Shown piece after piece: positions 24,297 to 34,769 of a stretch of 64,000 nt of DNA. The stretch covers positions 25,586,214 to 25,650,213 of the forward strand of contig CM049320.1 in NCBI GenBank assembly GCA_026874595.1, read 5' to 3'. Position 1 is the first letter of the stretch, and every line of letters begins with the position of its first letter. The notes under the pieces were generated by a model. It was not told where the DNA came from, searched no databases, and saw nothing but the letters and a program-made list of their open reading frames with translations. The translations under genes and the position numbers were made by a program. Source of the DNA: Sipunculus nudus (Eukaryota > Annelida > Sipuncula > Golfingiida > Sipunculidae).

Positions 24297-24710
24297 TTTT
24301 TTTTTTTTTTTTTTTAATATTTTTTTTAGTCGGAGGTAACCGCCTCCATTTTTTTAAATGCTGCCTTAACTAAGTATATGTACAACTGCAGATTTCCATT
24401 CAGGTTTCGGACTACGTGACAGGGCAGTATCACACGCTTCCTCTCATTTTATATCCTGGCGTTAACCAGGCCCGGTGACTACTGCACCTGCGGGCCCTGG
24501 GTTGGTAATCATACCGCCAAGGACCCCCGAAAGGCGCACTCGTTTGTGAGTGAAACACGGCCGTTGGGCACGACCTTCCCATTAAGCCTGCAGAGCGCTC
24601 ACCCTGGGTGGGGGCCGACCGTGAAAAACCTCACCGCCTCGGCTGAGATTCGAACTCACGATCTCCCGGCTTTGAGTCCTGCGCTCTACCCCTGAGCCAC
24701 AGAAGCCGGT
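24297..24710 (-). mobile_element. tRNA-derived SINE
   Basis: Read on the minus strand, the 5' end is tRNA-like. The A-box region is GTGGCTCAGGGGTAGAGCGC and the B-box is GAGTTCGAATCTC. A GC-rich body follows (near 24500-24630), ending in a poly(A) tail visible as plus-strand T at 24297-24315. Direct repeats of AACATGTAA at 24283-24291 and 24713-24721 flank it as a target-site duplication. Total about 415 bp. The promoter boxes and duplication support an RNA polymerase III retrotransposon; the body resembles conserved-domain SINEs of invertebrates, but the exact family is not assigned. Confidence 0.85.
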
Positions 24711-24789
24711 ATAACATGTAATAAGTTATAACATGTATAATATTAGTAGTAACAGAGTAGAAAGATGACCAGAATATATATATGTATAT

Positions 24790-24794
<5 letters not shown>

Positions 24795-24836
<42 letters not shown>
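24795..24836. repeat. (AT)n microsatellite
   Basis: Pure TA alternation of about 40 bp, one of nine long (AT)n arrays in the window. Confidence 0.95.
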
Positions 24837-24838
<2 letters not shown>

Positions 24839-25231
24839 CTTAAACGTTAGTTAAAGAAAGTTGGGGAGTAACTAATCACAGAAAAAACAGGACACTAAGA
24901 GATATAGTCTGCTCATAGTCAATTAGTTGTCCCCCGGCGTGTACCTTTGGACCTGTCCCAACACAAGACTCTTTAATTTACTAGTAATCATAATGAGAGG
25001 AAGACTTTGATATGTAAATTAACTATATAAAATTATTTGATATATGAGAGCTAAAGGAAAATTTTAATGTATGTACTAGTATTTTAAAACTGATAATTGA
25101 AAAGTGAAAATAAAAGAGGGCTTTTGCTTAAAATGTTCATTTTTATTAGAGGAAAATGTAATCCCTTTAAACATGGAAATGTTATAAAGTTATTTTCTCA
25201 TATTACGTAATAGTACTATTTCATGGTACTG

Positions 25232-25233
<2 letters not shown>

Positions 25234-25308
<75 letters not shown>
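25234..25308. repeat. (AT)n microsatellite abutting a transposon end
   Basis: About 75 bp of TA repeats that run directly into a cagtgaaaccccgcc transposon terminus at 25309. Confidence 0.95.
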
Positions 25309-25311
<3 letters not shown>

Positions 25312-25515
25312 TGAAACCCCGCCTTGCGACCACCCAACAATTGCGACCAGCCCAAAATAACGACCACTTTGATTGGTCCCGATTTTTTTTTAGTTTATTT
25401 ATGTTTATAAATGACTCAAAATTACGACTACCCCTGAATTCAGCATTACGACCAGATTTCCTGGCCCAAGCGCTGTGCGACCCCGCTAATGCGACCACCG
25501 CCGAGAAGTACTGAA
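25309..25515 (+). mobile_element. Terminal fragment of a pogo/Tigger-like DNA transposon
   Basis: Begins CAGTGAAACCCCGCC directly after a TA and carries internal copies of gcgaccac/acgaccac, typical of Tc1/mariner-superfamily pogo/Tigger ends. It shares the start with the complete MITE at 59445. No opposite terminus is seen, so this is one end of a broken copy. Confidence 0.65.
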
Positions 25516-25564
25516 ACAACATTTGTCACGAGTCAATGGCTGCGCCTTGTCACAGGCACCTTAA

Positions 25565-26129
25565 AGGTAGTGTCTCACTGGGCTGCGACAGCTTGCGACT
25601 AGTTGAACACACGACAATTGCAAGAAAATACGCGAATTAGCGACAATTTCACTTGCAATCACACTGAATCGTATTTACGACATGTTTGCGAACATCGTAC
25701 GAGTTTTTGGCCCGATATTCGTCCGAATGTCGTGCGATGTTCACAAGACATTCGCACGATATTTGTGAAATATTCACACGACTTGCGACCAGAATGTCAG
25801 ATTCTCATTTTTATCTCCAAATATTCACAATGTAGTTGCATAGGTCGCAAACCCCTCTCAAAGTTGTCTCGCAGTTCTAGCAATTTCTGACTCGCAGAAA
25901 CTTGCTTGAGAATAGTTCGAGACATGTTTGAGACGGGTTTGAGACACAACCGACGCCTCTGCGACTATTTTGCGAGGAATTTAGTTTTGCAAAATTTGTG
26001 GGACAAGTCAGCGACACTCACGCGAGGAAATAGAGAACCGCCGCGAATGTTCTAAGACACTTTTGAGACTCTCTCGCGAATGAATTCGCAATTTGTCGTA
26101 AAGCTGTTGGAGCCCAGTGAGATACAGGC
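25565..26129. mobile_element. TTAA-flanked MITE (piggyBac-like) with ~30-bp TIRs
   Basis: TTAA occurs at both borders (25561-25564 and 26130-26133). The termini are inverted: left gtctcactgggctgcgacag, right (reverse) atctcactgggctccaacag, continuing into gcttgcgac and gctttacgac. The interior is dense in gcgac and cgcgaat words. TTAA target duplication is the hallmark of piggyBac transposases. No transposase ORF is present, so it is non-autonomous. Confidence 0.75.
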
Positions 26130-26139
26130 TTAACGAAAG

Positions 26140-27120
26140 ATCAAAGAGGGTAACACGGCTTCTCAACCTTAGTGTTAATCTGGTTCCGCATATCTTACTG
26201 TCTCGGTCTGCGTTGAGAATCGTTATGGCGTAGGTTATAGATCAAAGAGGATTACCATCGGCCTGATTACTTAATGGGGTATTGGGCTAGTGATGCTAAT
26301 TTCCCCTCAGTGATCATCTGTATTACAACTACCTTAAGTGTGGGATGAAAGCTTAATATTTCAACCCATCACATATTGCTCGATTCACATTGGATCAAAT
26401 TAACGACCTAGTTTATTCCTTCATACCTTAAACTGAGTAATGAGCAGTCAGTAAAATGTATAAATAAAATGTATAGCTTGCATGGAGGCAAATTCCACAC
26501 ATTGTCTTGCCTTATCTGAATGATCTATGACAGTTTATTTCTCTACTGGTTTAGTTTACATTTAACTTGCTTGCTGTTGTGCGACCATACCTCTGAAAGA
26601 GCTCTCCTTGAAGGGGAGAGTGGCGTTTATCAAGGCGGCAACACCAAATCGCAGACAGCACCAACTGGCTCAGCAAATTTAGCGTCTGTAAAACTCCAGT
26701 GCACGCAATATATACTCAAGCGGAAGGCCTAATATATGACACCCATGTATTATGTTCAATATGTATTCAGGAGATTGTCTTCGTATTGCCTTTAGTGTAA
26801 TTATGTGTTCATGATCAGTCACTATATTTGTGTACATGTATTTTAATTTTTATCCATTATGTATATAAGGGCATATAAGGGCCCGTTTAGTAAAATATCT
26901 TGTTATATTTCACATTAAAAATATGCAATTTAATACACATCAAACATCAGCGTGTAATATGCGACCAAGGTAAGAGTGTCAAAAATACAAACACCTCCGA
27001 AATTACGACCCCTTTGCTCAATCCCTAGGGTGCCTAGTGTTACAGAATCTGATTTTTTTATCTCCTTGACAAATCTGTGTTCATCACGCATACGTGATCT
27101 GTTGATATTAGGTTCCGTAA
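26140..27120. other. Intergenic sequence, no supported gene
   Basis: Short frames only. The one at 26520-26732 has no domain and no splice support. Confidence 0.4.
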
Positions 27121-27126
27121 CAATAT

Positions 27127-27128
<2 letters not shown>

Positions 27129-27186
<58 letters not shown>
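27129..27186. repeat. (AT)n microsatellite
   Basis: About 58 bp of uninterrupted AT repeats. Confidence 0.95.
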
Positions 27187-27188
<2 letters not shown>

Positions 27189-27199
27189 TATCGAAGTTA

Positions 27200-29240
27200 A
27201 CCCCACCACCACCACCTCCCAAAGTCATGGGCGCTCTTAAAATAACCAATTCAACCAATTATTTTTGCCCCTAACAAGAACATACACTCCACCGCCCTTT
27301 CCGGTCTACAAACTTTAAACTGCGTGTCTTACTATCCACTGGTATTTAGAATATGTTAGGTTTCGCTTCGCATTCACGACGATTCAGGGAAGCCAGAGAT
27401 CCCTAGCGATCATCGTGCAAGGTAAAAAAATAACTAATCCAAAAAAAATTTGTGTATCGGACATACTAATAACCACACATTGCATAAGTTTGCAGCATAC
27501 TTGAATGAAGCAAATACACAAAAACAAGCCGATATATTGTGATAAGAGCAAGGGCGTCATGTAAGGCTAATCCCTACGGAGAACATTAAATATGGATGCA
27601 AAAAAAAAAAAAAACGAAATTTGATGTCTGTCATCTTAATCTTTTAATATAATTTAAATATTTCCTCGTTATACACTCTTTCATAAATGTACCGTTTTCT
27701 CAGATGTTAAAAGTGTCGTTGACCATGATTCTCTTTTGCTGACCAGTATATAAAATGCGCACTCTAACAGGCAACTTCAGGCAATGTTTCATACGGCCGG
27801 CACTTAAAGTCAGACTAGATTGTTCCACGCGCATTCTGTGAGATCTTTTGATATGCGCATATAAATTTAAATAGCAACGATCGAAAAGTTTTTGTCCCCG
27901 TCGAACATGACACACAGACGTTCGCATCTCTTTTCAGCACCATGGTGAAATGTCTGCCCACGGACACGTCAGTGCCTTTGGTGCAAAGATGCCGCCTGGA
28001 AGAGAGAGATCCAGTCAGGAATCGGGTTTAAAATACTTTTCATTGATAATATCTTAGACGAAATCGATTTTTCCCGCAGACTTGTCAAGAAACTTTATTT
28101 TTCAAAGTTTGGAACTAAAATTCACAGTAATCTGTTGAATTTTGAGACGACACCTATTTTTGTCATTTCAAAAGTTTCAAAGAACCTTGATATTTGAAGG
28201 GGGTGACGAATGTAACAGCCAATGACCTAATGATTTAAACGTTAGCCAATTATTTCAAAAAGCCGGTGAGGCCCGATACCAGCCGGACTCATGCTTAACT
28301 AGACACTTGCACAAAAAAAATCATTTTTTTTTCTTTGACATTATCTATATCATTTGATAGAAAAAAAAGAAATTATGACTTGTGTCCTCAAGCTAAAAAT
28401 ATAATTATGAACAACAAGCGAGTTATTTAAAAGGCAAGTATCTGAAAAGTGCAAAGTTTTGTTTACCTGCCCCCTTAATTATGCCCTCCCCTAACTGTGA
28501 CCACAAGAAGAGGCCAGAGGTACCAAAGGGACACACACTGACAGCTGAAACCTCACCCTGACATACAAAGGCATCCAAGCAGGACTTATCCTGAAACCAA
28601 ACCAAACAACCAGGAAACCACATCCGCCCACATTATGCCACGCCCACAGTCTGTACAACCTGGAACCATTGGAAGAACAAAATGAACTTTTCATAAATAA
28701 TTTTATGTACATATAAAACAAATTTAATGTGAACTTTTGGTTGTATGTTATCATTTGATTACATCAGTTTTAAAACATATATAAAAACATGTATAAAAAT
28801 GTCCACATGTATGATGGCAAAATAAAGGAAATAATTGAATAATTATATTAATACTAAATTCTTACTGTTCATAAATGAATGTTGAAAAAAATGTGTAATA
28901 TAGAACAAAAATACATACAATGTTACCATGTTCAATAAAAACACATATACAGCTTCATATATTCAAACAATGTTGACGTTTTATTGTTGTATATTATTCC
29001 ACGGGCTGAACGGGCCGTACTTATCTTCTGCTCAGACATGATGTACCTGAAATAAAATACAGATAATTTAATAAAAAAAATTAAGTATATTGGTAATACA
29101 ATATCTTCCAGTGTGTGAATTATATCTATTAACCAAGATTAACACCAGCTACGTTGTATATACTCAAAGTGTAAATATAAAATAATAATATCAGGCATAT
29201 TTACCATTAATAAATTACTTTTTGTGACAGAGTAACTAAT
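27200..29240. other. Intergenic or intronic sequence with weak coding relics
   Basis: Two weak signals stand out. At 27840-27930 on the minus strand, CVSC in one frame and KLFDRCYLNLYAHIKRSH in the next resemble one C2H2 zinc finger broken by a frameshift. At 28980-29046 on the minus strand a small possible terminal exon is described in the findings. The remainder is non-coding AT-rich DNA. Confidence 0.35.
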
Positions 29241-29251
29241 AGTAAGGAGCT

Positions 29252-29703
29252 ACTATAGAACGCGGGCTTCGCTTGTATTGAGGAACAGATAAATAAAATT
29301 GTCACCTCTCATTCCCTATTTTAACTCCTACTTTTCCCTGTAGATGTCCCTACACTCCACTCTTCTAACATGAACAGCTACCTAGCATCAGAAGTCGCCT
29401 GAATCGGGAATCGAACCTACGATCTCTGAACTTGCGATTGAAGAGGCATCTATCGCGAAAAATGGGAAACCATTTACTATTTTAAAAGGAAAATTAAGCT
29501 TTAGGTGGGGGCTCAGCCCCCACACCCCCGTTCAGACGGGGAACCCAGGTTCCCCGGACCCCTCCTCCTCTAATATAATAAACTCCAGCAAAATTAAATA
29601 CGGGAATTCTGAGGAAAATGATATGTATCGGCCTTTTCCAGGAAACAATTTATTATGCGACACCCGTTTTACCGGCGGTAGGCTGAAGCCCGGTTTCTAT
29701 AGT
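29252..29703. mobile_element. MITE with ACTATAGAA..CGGGCTTC inverted termini
   Basis: The left end is ACTATAGAACGCGGGCTTC and the right end, reversed, is ACTATAGAAACCGGGCTTC: a 19-bp TIR with two mismatches. Inside are a tRNA-like B-box (reverse strand GGTTCGATTCC near 29407) and a cluster of small GC palindromes at 29508-29568 (gtgggggctcagcccccac, cccaggttccccgg). Non-autonomous; superfamily not identified. Confidence 0.7.
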
Positions 29704-29959
29704 TCTGCCAATAGGAATAACAAAGACATGCACGATCAACCATGTTTTTATTATTATTATTTTCGTCCACTGACACTATCAAATACATGAGGTGAAGCGT
29801 CCCACAGAGATTGCGACACGATCGGTAACAAAAATGCCAAACAACGGGCTGTTACGTAATAATCAGCTGTCATTCTGACGGGTGACAACAGATGAAACCA
29901 CATCCTTACAGTTACTAAACAGTGAAACCACACTGACAAAAAAAACTCAATTTTTAGCA

Positions 29960-30620
29960 CCTGCGCCGACATATAGACCGTTCCAGCTCCCCTGTCCACC
30001 TGTTTTTTCGTGATTATTTTTTTGATAATCAAAGAACGTCCAAACTTTTTTATCTTAGGGCAGAAAGAGGAAAAAGCGTAATTAAATATTATGGAAATAA
30101 TAGCGTACCTTATGTTATTTTCCTTTAAACAATTTAAAAGCATTTTATGAGTAACAAGTCTATTCTGTAGCGACATCGTGCCACTAATCTGTGAAATGGG
30201 CATAACAGGGATTAGTGATGACGTCATAATAGACGTGACGTACTAAAGAGGCGCCCATATTCATGGGACCATGCAATAATCAATAATCAAGAGCTCCCGA
30301 CCCCTGTTTACAGCGAGACTTGTATTCTCCTCGTGCACGCGCTTCACTGTTACGTCACATTACTTTATATCCATATCCAAGGAGGATAAACAATGGCCAC
30401 TTATTAGGGACGCCATGAACCACGGATATATATGAGATATGTCAACCAGGCCGTTAAGAGAATAATATTTATATTTTGATTAGGTAAGGTACCAAAAATT
30501 ACGCTTTTGCCTCTTTATGCCATTGGTGCATATATTATTTTGCAAGTTTGTCTTATGTAGAGATAATCGCGAAAAAACAGGTGGACAGGGGTACTGGAAC
30601 GGACTATACTAGTATTACAA
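29960..30620. repeat. Diverged inverted repeat (foldback)
   Basis: The minus-strand reading of 29965-30120 and the plus-strand reading of 30480-30615 share, in the same order, taaggtac, aattacgctttt-cctcttt-tgcc and cgaaaaaacaggtggacagg followed by g..ctggaacgg. The best-conserved 45 bp lie at 29977-30022 and 30570-30612. The 156-codon open frame on the minus strand at 29757-30227 runs through the left arm and is not considered a gene. Confidence 0.55.
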
Positions 30621-30892
30621 TGTTTACAAATTGGGCGCGTTTATTTTACCGCATCTATCTCAACAATCGGTCTCAACAATGTTATATTATCATAACTTTG
30701 CCTAAATCAACTTTGAAAAGTATGGACTCCTATTTTGGAAGCTAAATATTTATATAACTTTAAAAAAAAAACTTACCAGCACGAGTTCATCTTGACTTTG
30801 TCATTCTGGCGGTAAACAGGATATTAAAATCCGAGCATGCGCAAAAGCGCTATATACCGCGCAAAACAGGTACTGCGAGCAAGGCGCTGGTC

Positions 30893-31270
30893 TAGTCTCT
30901 CCAACAGACGCCAGGTGCCGCTACCGCTCTGTACCAGTACGTCTGTTATGGGACGCCATTTTTTTAAGAACGGAAGTGTTGTTTGGCATGCGCAAGGAAT
31001 CCCCCTATTATCCCATCCTCGCAATAGACAAGCAAAAGTGGATTATTTTTGCCACACAACCGAACAATATTGTTTAGTTGTCTTTATTGGGGTCTGCCGG
31101 GTCTGTGCAAGGGCGACATCAATTATGGATTCACCTCCAGATGCTAGGGGGTTTCCTTGCGCATGCCCAACGGCACTTCCGTTTTTCAAGATTCTTGAAA
31201 AAAATGGCGTCCAATAACAGGCGTATTGGTGCAGAGTGGTAGCGGCACCTGGCGTCTGTTGGAGAGACTA
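30893..31270. mobile_element. Mutator-like foldback MITE with 10-bp target duplication
   Basis: Termini are TAGTCTCTCCAACAGACGCC at the left and the exact inverse at the right. Arms extend about 115 bp (30893-31008 and 31155-31270) with around 88% identity, including the block gccattttttt...cggaagtg and gcatgcgcaagga. The 10-bp direct repeats GGCGCTGGTC at 30883-30892 and 31271-31280 flank it. Long TIRs plus a 9-10 bp duplication fit MULE-type transposition. The plus-strand open frame at 30837-31217 lies inside and is not a gene. Confidence 0.8.
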
Positions 31271-31287
31271 GGCGCTGGTCACAATTC

Positions 31288-31352
31288 CTTATGGTAGGGA
31301 CTTGCATTTCCGGTAGGCGGCGCTACGCATGCATGTCACGCTGGTCGGCCAT
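31288..31352 (+). repeat. Left member of a widely spaced inverted repeat pair
   Basis: gacttgcatttccggtaggc, then ggcgctacgc and gtcacgctggtcggccataa. Its inverse occurs at 34694-34760, 3.4 kb away, at about 88% identity. Confidence 0.75.
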
Positions 31353-31843
31353 AAGATCACGTGGTCCTATTTGATTAAATGACCTGGGGTCACAAAGCCC
31401 TGAACCTGAAGGAGAGTAGTAAATGGTCTTGCTTTCTCTGGTTGGCTCTAGCCATCATGTGGTGGAGCATCAAAAACACCCCATTGTTTGATTTTTAAGT
31501 ATTTTAAGCATAATCTCCAATAAAATTGACAGTATTGGTCATTTTTTTAATCTGTGGCCAGTCAATATGTGCTCATATTGCCCTGAAATGTTTAATATTC
31601 AGTTAACACTGTTGTTTTAGTTTTAAATACTCTACTGTAGTATGTTCTTTTTCATAAAATTACAAATAAATGGATATATATGGAGGTACACTTTATCTTT
31701 ATAAAAAACGCAAGAAATCAAGGTCAGTTGCGTGTACATGACAAAGTTCGACTATCATAAAGTAAACAAAAAAGAAATTTCAATATATTCTGCCAGCCAT
31801 CAGAGCCCTTATCCCTGTGTGTGCATCCAGAACATACAACCCT

Positions 31844-31845
<2 letters not shown>

Positions 31846-31910
<65 letters not shown>
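31846..31910. repeat. (AT)n microsatellite
   Basis: About 65 bp of AT repeats bordering the left side of the 55-64-bp tandem repeat array. Confidence 0.95.
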
Positions 31911-31912
<2 letters not shown>

Positions 31913-31982
31913 TACGGAATATTACTTCATTATTGGCCATGAAAGTGTCCTGTCTTTGTCCGATTCAGGATTCCATTACCAT

Positions 31983-32610
31983 AGATTAGAGTTTCTGCTG
32001 TCAGAGTATGCCTTTGTGACCATCGGGTACCATGACCATTACTCGTAGATTAGAGTTATTGCTGTCAGAGTATGCCTCTGTGACCATCGGGTATACGTAC
32101 CATGAAAATAGATTAGAGTTTCTGCTGTCAGAGTATGCCTTTGTGTCCATCGGGTACCATGACCATTACTCGTAGATTAGAGTTTCTGCTGTCAGAGTAT
32201 GCTTTTGTTTTATGGGTACCATGACCATAGATCAGAGTTTCTGCTGTCACAGTATGCCTTTGTGACCATCGGGTACCAGGACAATAGATTAGAGTTTCTG
32301 TTGTCAGAGTATACCTCTGTGACCATCGGGTAGCATGACCATAACTCATAGATTAGAGTTTCTGCTGTCAGAGTATGCCTCTGTGACCACCAGGTACCAT
32401 GACCATAGATCAGAGTTTCTGCTGTCAGAGTTTGCCTTTGTGACCATCGGGTACCATGACAATGGAATTTTTGCTGTCAGAGTATGCCTTTGTGACCATC
32501 GGGTACCATAACGATAGATTAGAGTTTCTGCTGTCAGAGTATGCCTCTGTTACCTTGGATAGTCTGGTCATAGATTAGAGTTGCACTGCTGACAGTGTAT
32601 GCCTGTCAGA

Positions 32611-32611
<1 letters not shown>
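31983..32611 (+). repeat. Minisatellite, 55-64-bp unit, about 11 copies
   Basis: Each unit has agattagagtttctgctgtc, agagtatgcctttgtgacc, atcgggtaccatgaccat. Starts lie near 31983, 32047, 32110, 32174, 32229, 32286, 32350, 32407, and three more. Unit length varies because an 8-9-bp segment (tactcgta or aactcata) is present or absent. The array is bounded on both sides by (AT)n tracts. Open frames are incidental. Confidence 0.9.

Positions 32612-32644
<33 letters not shown>
32612..32644. repeat. (AT)n microsatellite
   Basis: AT repeats bordering the right side of the minisatellite. A poly(C) run follows at 32700-32712. Confidence 0.9.
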
Positions 32645-32647
<3 letters not shown>

Positions 32648-33059
32648 AATATGTTGTCAATGTGTCACACAAACGATAAAAGGTTTCCCGTCATACTGCC
32701 CCCCCCCCCCCCACCTACCCTTCGAGATAAATTTACGTCATTGATGAGGTATATATATATGCACCTCGTAAAAATAAAATGCACAGAAAAAAAAACAAAA
32801 AAAAAACAAGGAGCGTTTTAAATATAAGCAACGCACATTTAGGCCTACATATACTTATATATGTAATTTGTCCAATCTTTCATACAGATGAATGTGTACG
32901 TGCATTTTCGGAGGTTTAACTTTCCATAAGTAGAATACAAAGTGGGTTCAGTGCATTTCAGACATCTGCTGTACCGGTGCTATATAGAATTATATGACAA
33001 TATACCAATATTTATAATATGCTGATGTATTTAAGGAACTGATTTTCCATTTGAGACTT

Positions 33060-33527
33060 ATCTTGAAATGACGACCGGTGTGTAAATAACCGAAATCCGT
33101 AACCGTTAGACCTAGAAACTTCTAACTGTGCAACCAGGGAAGTCCTAGGCAAATCTACTTTGGAAAATGAAATTAGGTTACCGTGACCTATTTATTTTCG
33201 AATAACCAGTTGAAAACATGATTTTAAGCATCCAGACAGTCCGGCAGGGTACATTACTTTACCGTTGCCCCTATATTTTCAAACTTGACATCCAGGGAGG
33301 TCCTATTAAAATCTTCTTGGAAACCGAAATAAGGTCACTGTCACCTATTTTCCGAGGACGATGGACAAAAAAATATGATTCTGATTACTTTGGAAGTCAT
33401 TCTACCCATATGTTCATGGTCTTTATCAAATCATTTTAACAAGATCAAAACATCAATAATTAATGCAGGCGTCGATCAACTGTTTGTCAATTCAGCTGAG
33501 CGTCATAACCCATGGGCCACTTGTTTT
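33060..33527 (+). mobile_element. Copy 2 of the GACCCATGGGTC-ending repeat family (truncated)
   Basis: Shares ccgttagacctagaaacttct, the gaccta-ttttcg words and the terminal cagctgagcg followed by a slightly decayed palindrome (aacccatgggcc) and acttgtttt with the copies at 20345 and 42564. Only about two internal units remain. Confidence 0.65.
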
Positions 33528-33694
33528 GACATTTAACCTACCTGTTAAAGTAACGGGGACCTTACCTTTATTTCAACCGCCCCTTTAAACATATTTCATA
33601 CCCACTGCAGTCACTACCTGAATCCCGATGTGTGGATGTGATTTTATTATACAATTAATCAAAGCCATGAAAAGGACGGAACTGTGCACTCAAG

Positions 33695-33698
<4 letters not shown>

Positions 33699-33762
<64 letters not shown>
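33699..33762. repeat. (AT)n microsatellite
   Basis: About 63 bp of AT repeats. Confidence 0.95.
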
Positions 33763-33763
<1 letters not shown>

Positions 33764-34007
33764 CCACAAAAGAGGTACCAGTTCAACACAGATTGTGTCT
33801 CTAACAGACATTCTATTTCTCCTGAGCTTCATCGTTTTTTTATAAACTCCCTTAAATTAAAAATTTAAGCGACTGTGAAAATAAACGATGCCATATGTAT
33901 ATCTTTTATTTAAATATTTAACTTAAACATAAATATTCAACCTTATTAAACAGTTCCTACCCTTTATTTACATATAAATTGCTTTTTCTGGCTTTTCCCC
34001 TGTGGCA

Positions 34008-34418
34008 GGGGAAATATGGGCACCCACTAATTCATATGCTCATATTACCCTATGCCATGCATGCTCATATTCCCCAAAGCGACACGTTTCACATTTATGT
34101 AAAAGTTAAATCATGTTACGATATATACCTTCACTATAACCTTTTAAAACAAGCTATAAGACACTGTATGTGAGGGGTGATAATGTATATGTAAGTTGTA
34201 ATGCATCTTATGTGTAAATTGAAGCTTTCAATATAAATCAACAATTTAGCAAAATGGGCGTGAATTGGTTTTAACTGAAATTTCATTCGCAAGTCTTAAA
34301 GCGCCTCGGCCTTTGCTATCATCAACCTCGTCCTGGCGTTTGCAAAAAAAAAAAACAACAGAGGGCAGCAGGTTTACGCTCTCAAAATATATTTATCCCG
34401 GGGTGCTCATATTTCCCG
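34008..34418. mobile_element. Short inverted-repeat element (probable MITE)
   Basis: The left end has ggggaaatatgggcaccc at 34009 and the right end has the inverse ggggtgctcatatttccc at 34401. Each is followed inward or outward by atgctcatattaccc. Non-coding. The open frame 34265-34579 crosses the right end. Confidence 0.5.
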
Positions 34419-34693
34419 TATGCTCATATTACCCCTATGTACCCTGCTTGTTTGGGACTACTTGGCTGGGTATTTTGGGCTTCACTGCATTCGGGCCAGG
34501 ATGGTTAAAAAAGGAGATACACAAGCCTCCTTTTTCTTGGTCTAGTTTGACTAAAAAAAACAACAAATTCTCAGGTTAAAAAAGTTTAATATCAGAATTT
34601 ATTTTGAAAATTATTTAAAAGAGTCAAAAACCTCAGGTGTTTTATAGATGTTATATAGGGAAAATAAATACAGCCACGTGTCCATAAGGAATA

Positions 34694-34760
34694 AGTTATG
34701 GCCGACCAGCGTGACGCGCGTGCATAGCGCCGCCTACCGGAAATGCAAGTACCTAGCCTA
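34694..34760 (-). repeat. Right member of a widely spaced inverted repeat pair
   Basis: Inverse of 31288-31352: ttatggccgaccagcgtgac ... gcgccgcctaccggaaatgc. Adjacent sequence (ataagg, cacgtg) is also shared in a rearranged order. Confidence 0.75.
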
Positions 34761-34769
34761 ACACATGCT

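Noticed and set aside
24630-24710. Possible functional tRNA gene on the minus strand
   Set aside because: A- and B-boxes are present, but the stem pairing is imperfect, the sequence continues into a body with a poly(A) tail, and target duplications flank the whole: it is a SINE.
29395-29460. Second possible tRNA because of a perfect GGTTCGATTCC box
   Set aside because: No convincing A-box or cloverleaf; it sits inside a MITE.
29757-30227. 156-codon minus-strand frame
   Set aside because: It runs through one arm of an inverted repeat; its residues (ITKKQVDRGAGT) recur in the other arm, so it is repeat sequence.
30837-31217. 126-codon plus-strand frame
   Set aside because: It lies inside the Mutator-like foldback element, with near-mirror text in both arms.
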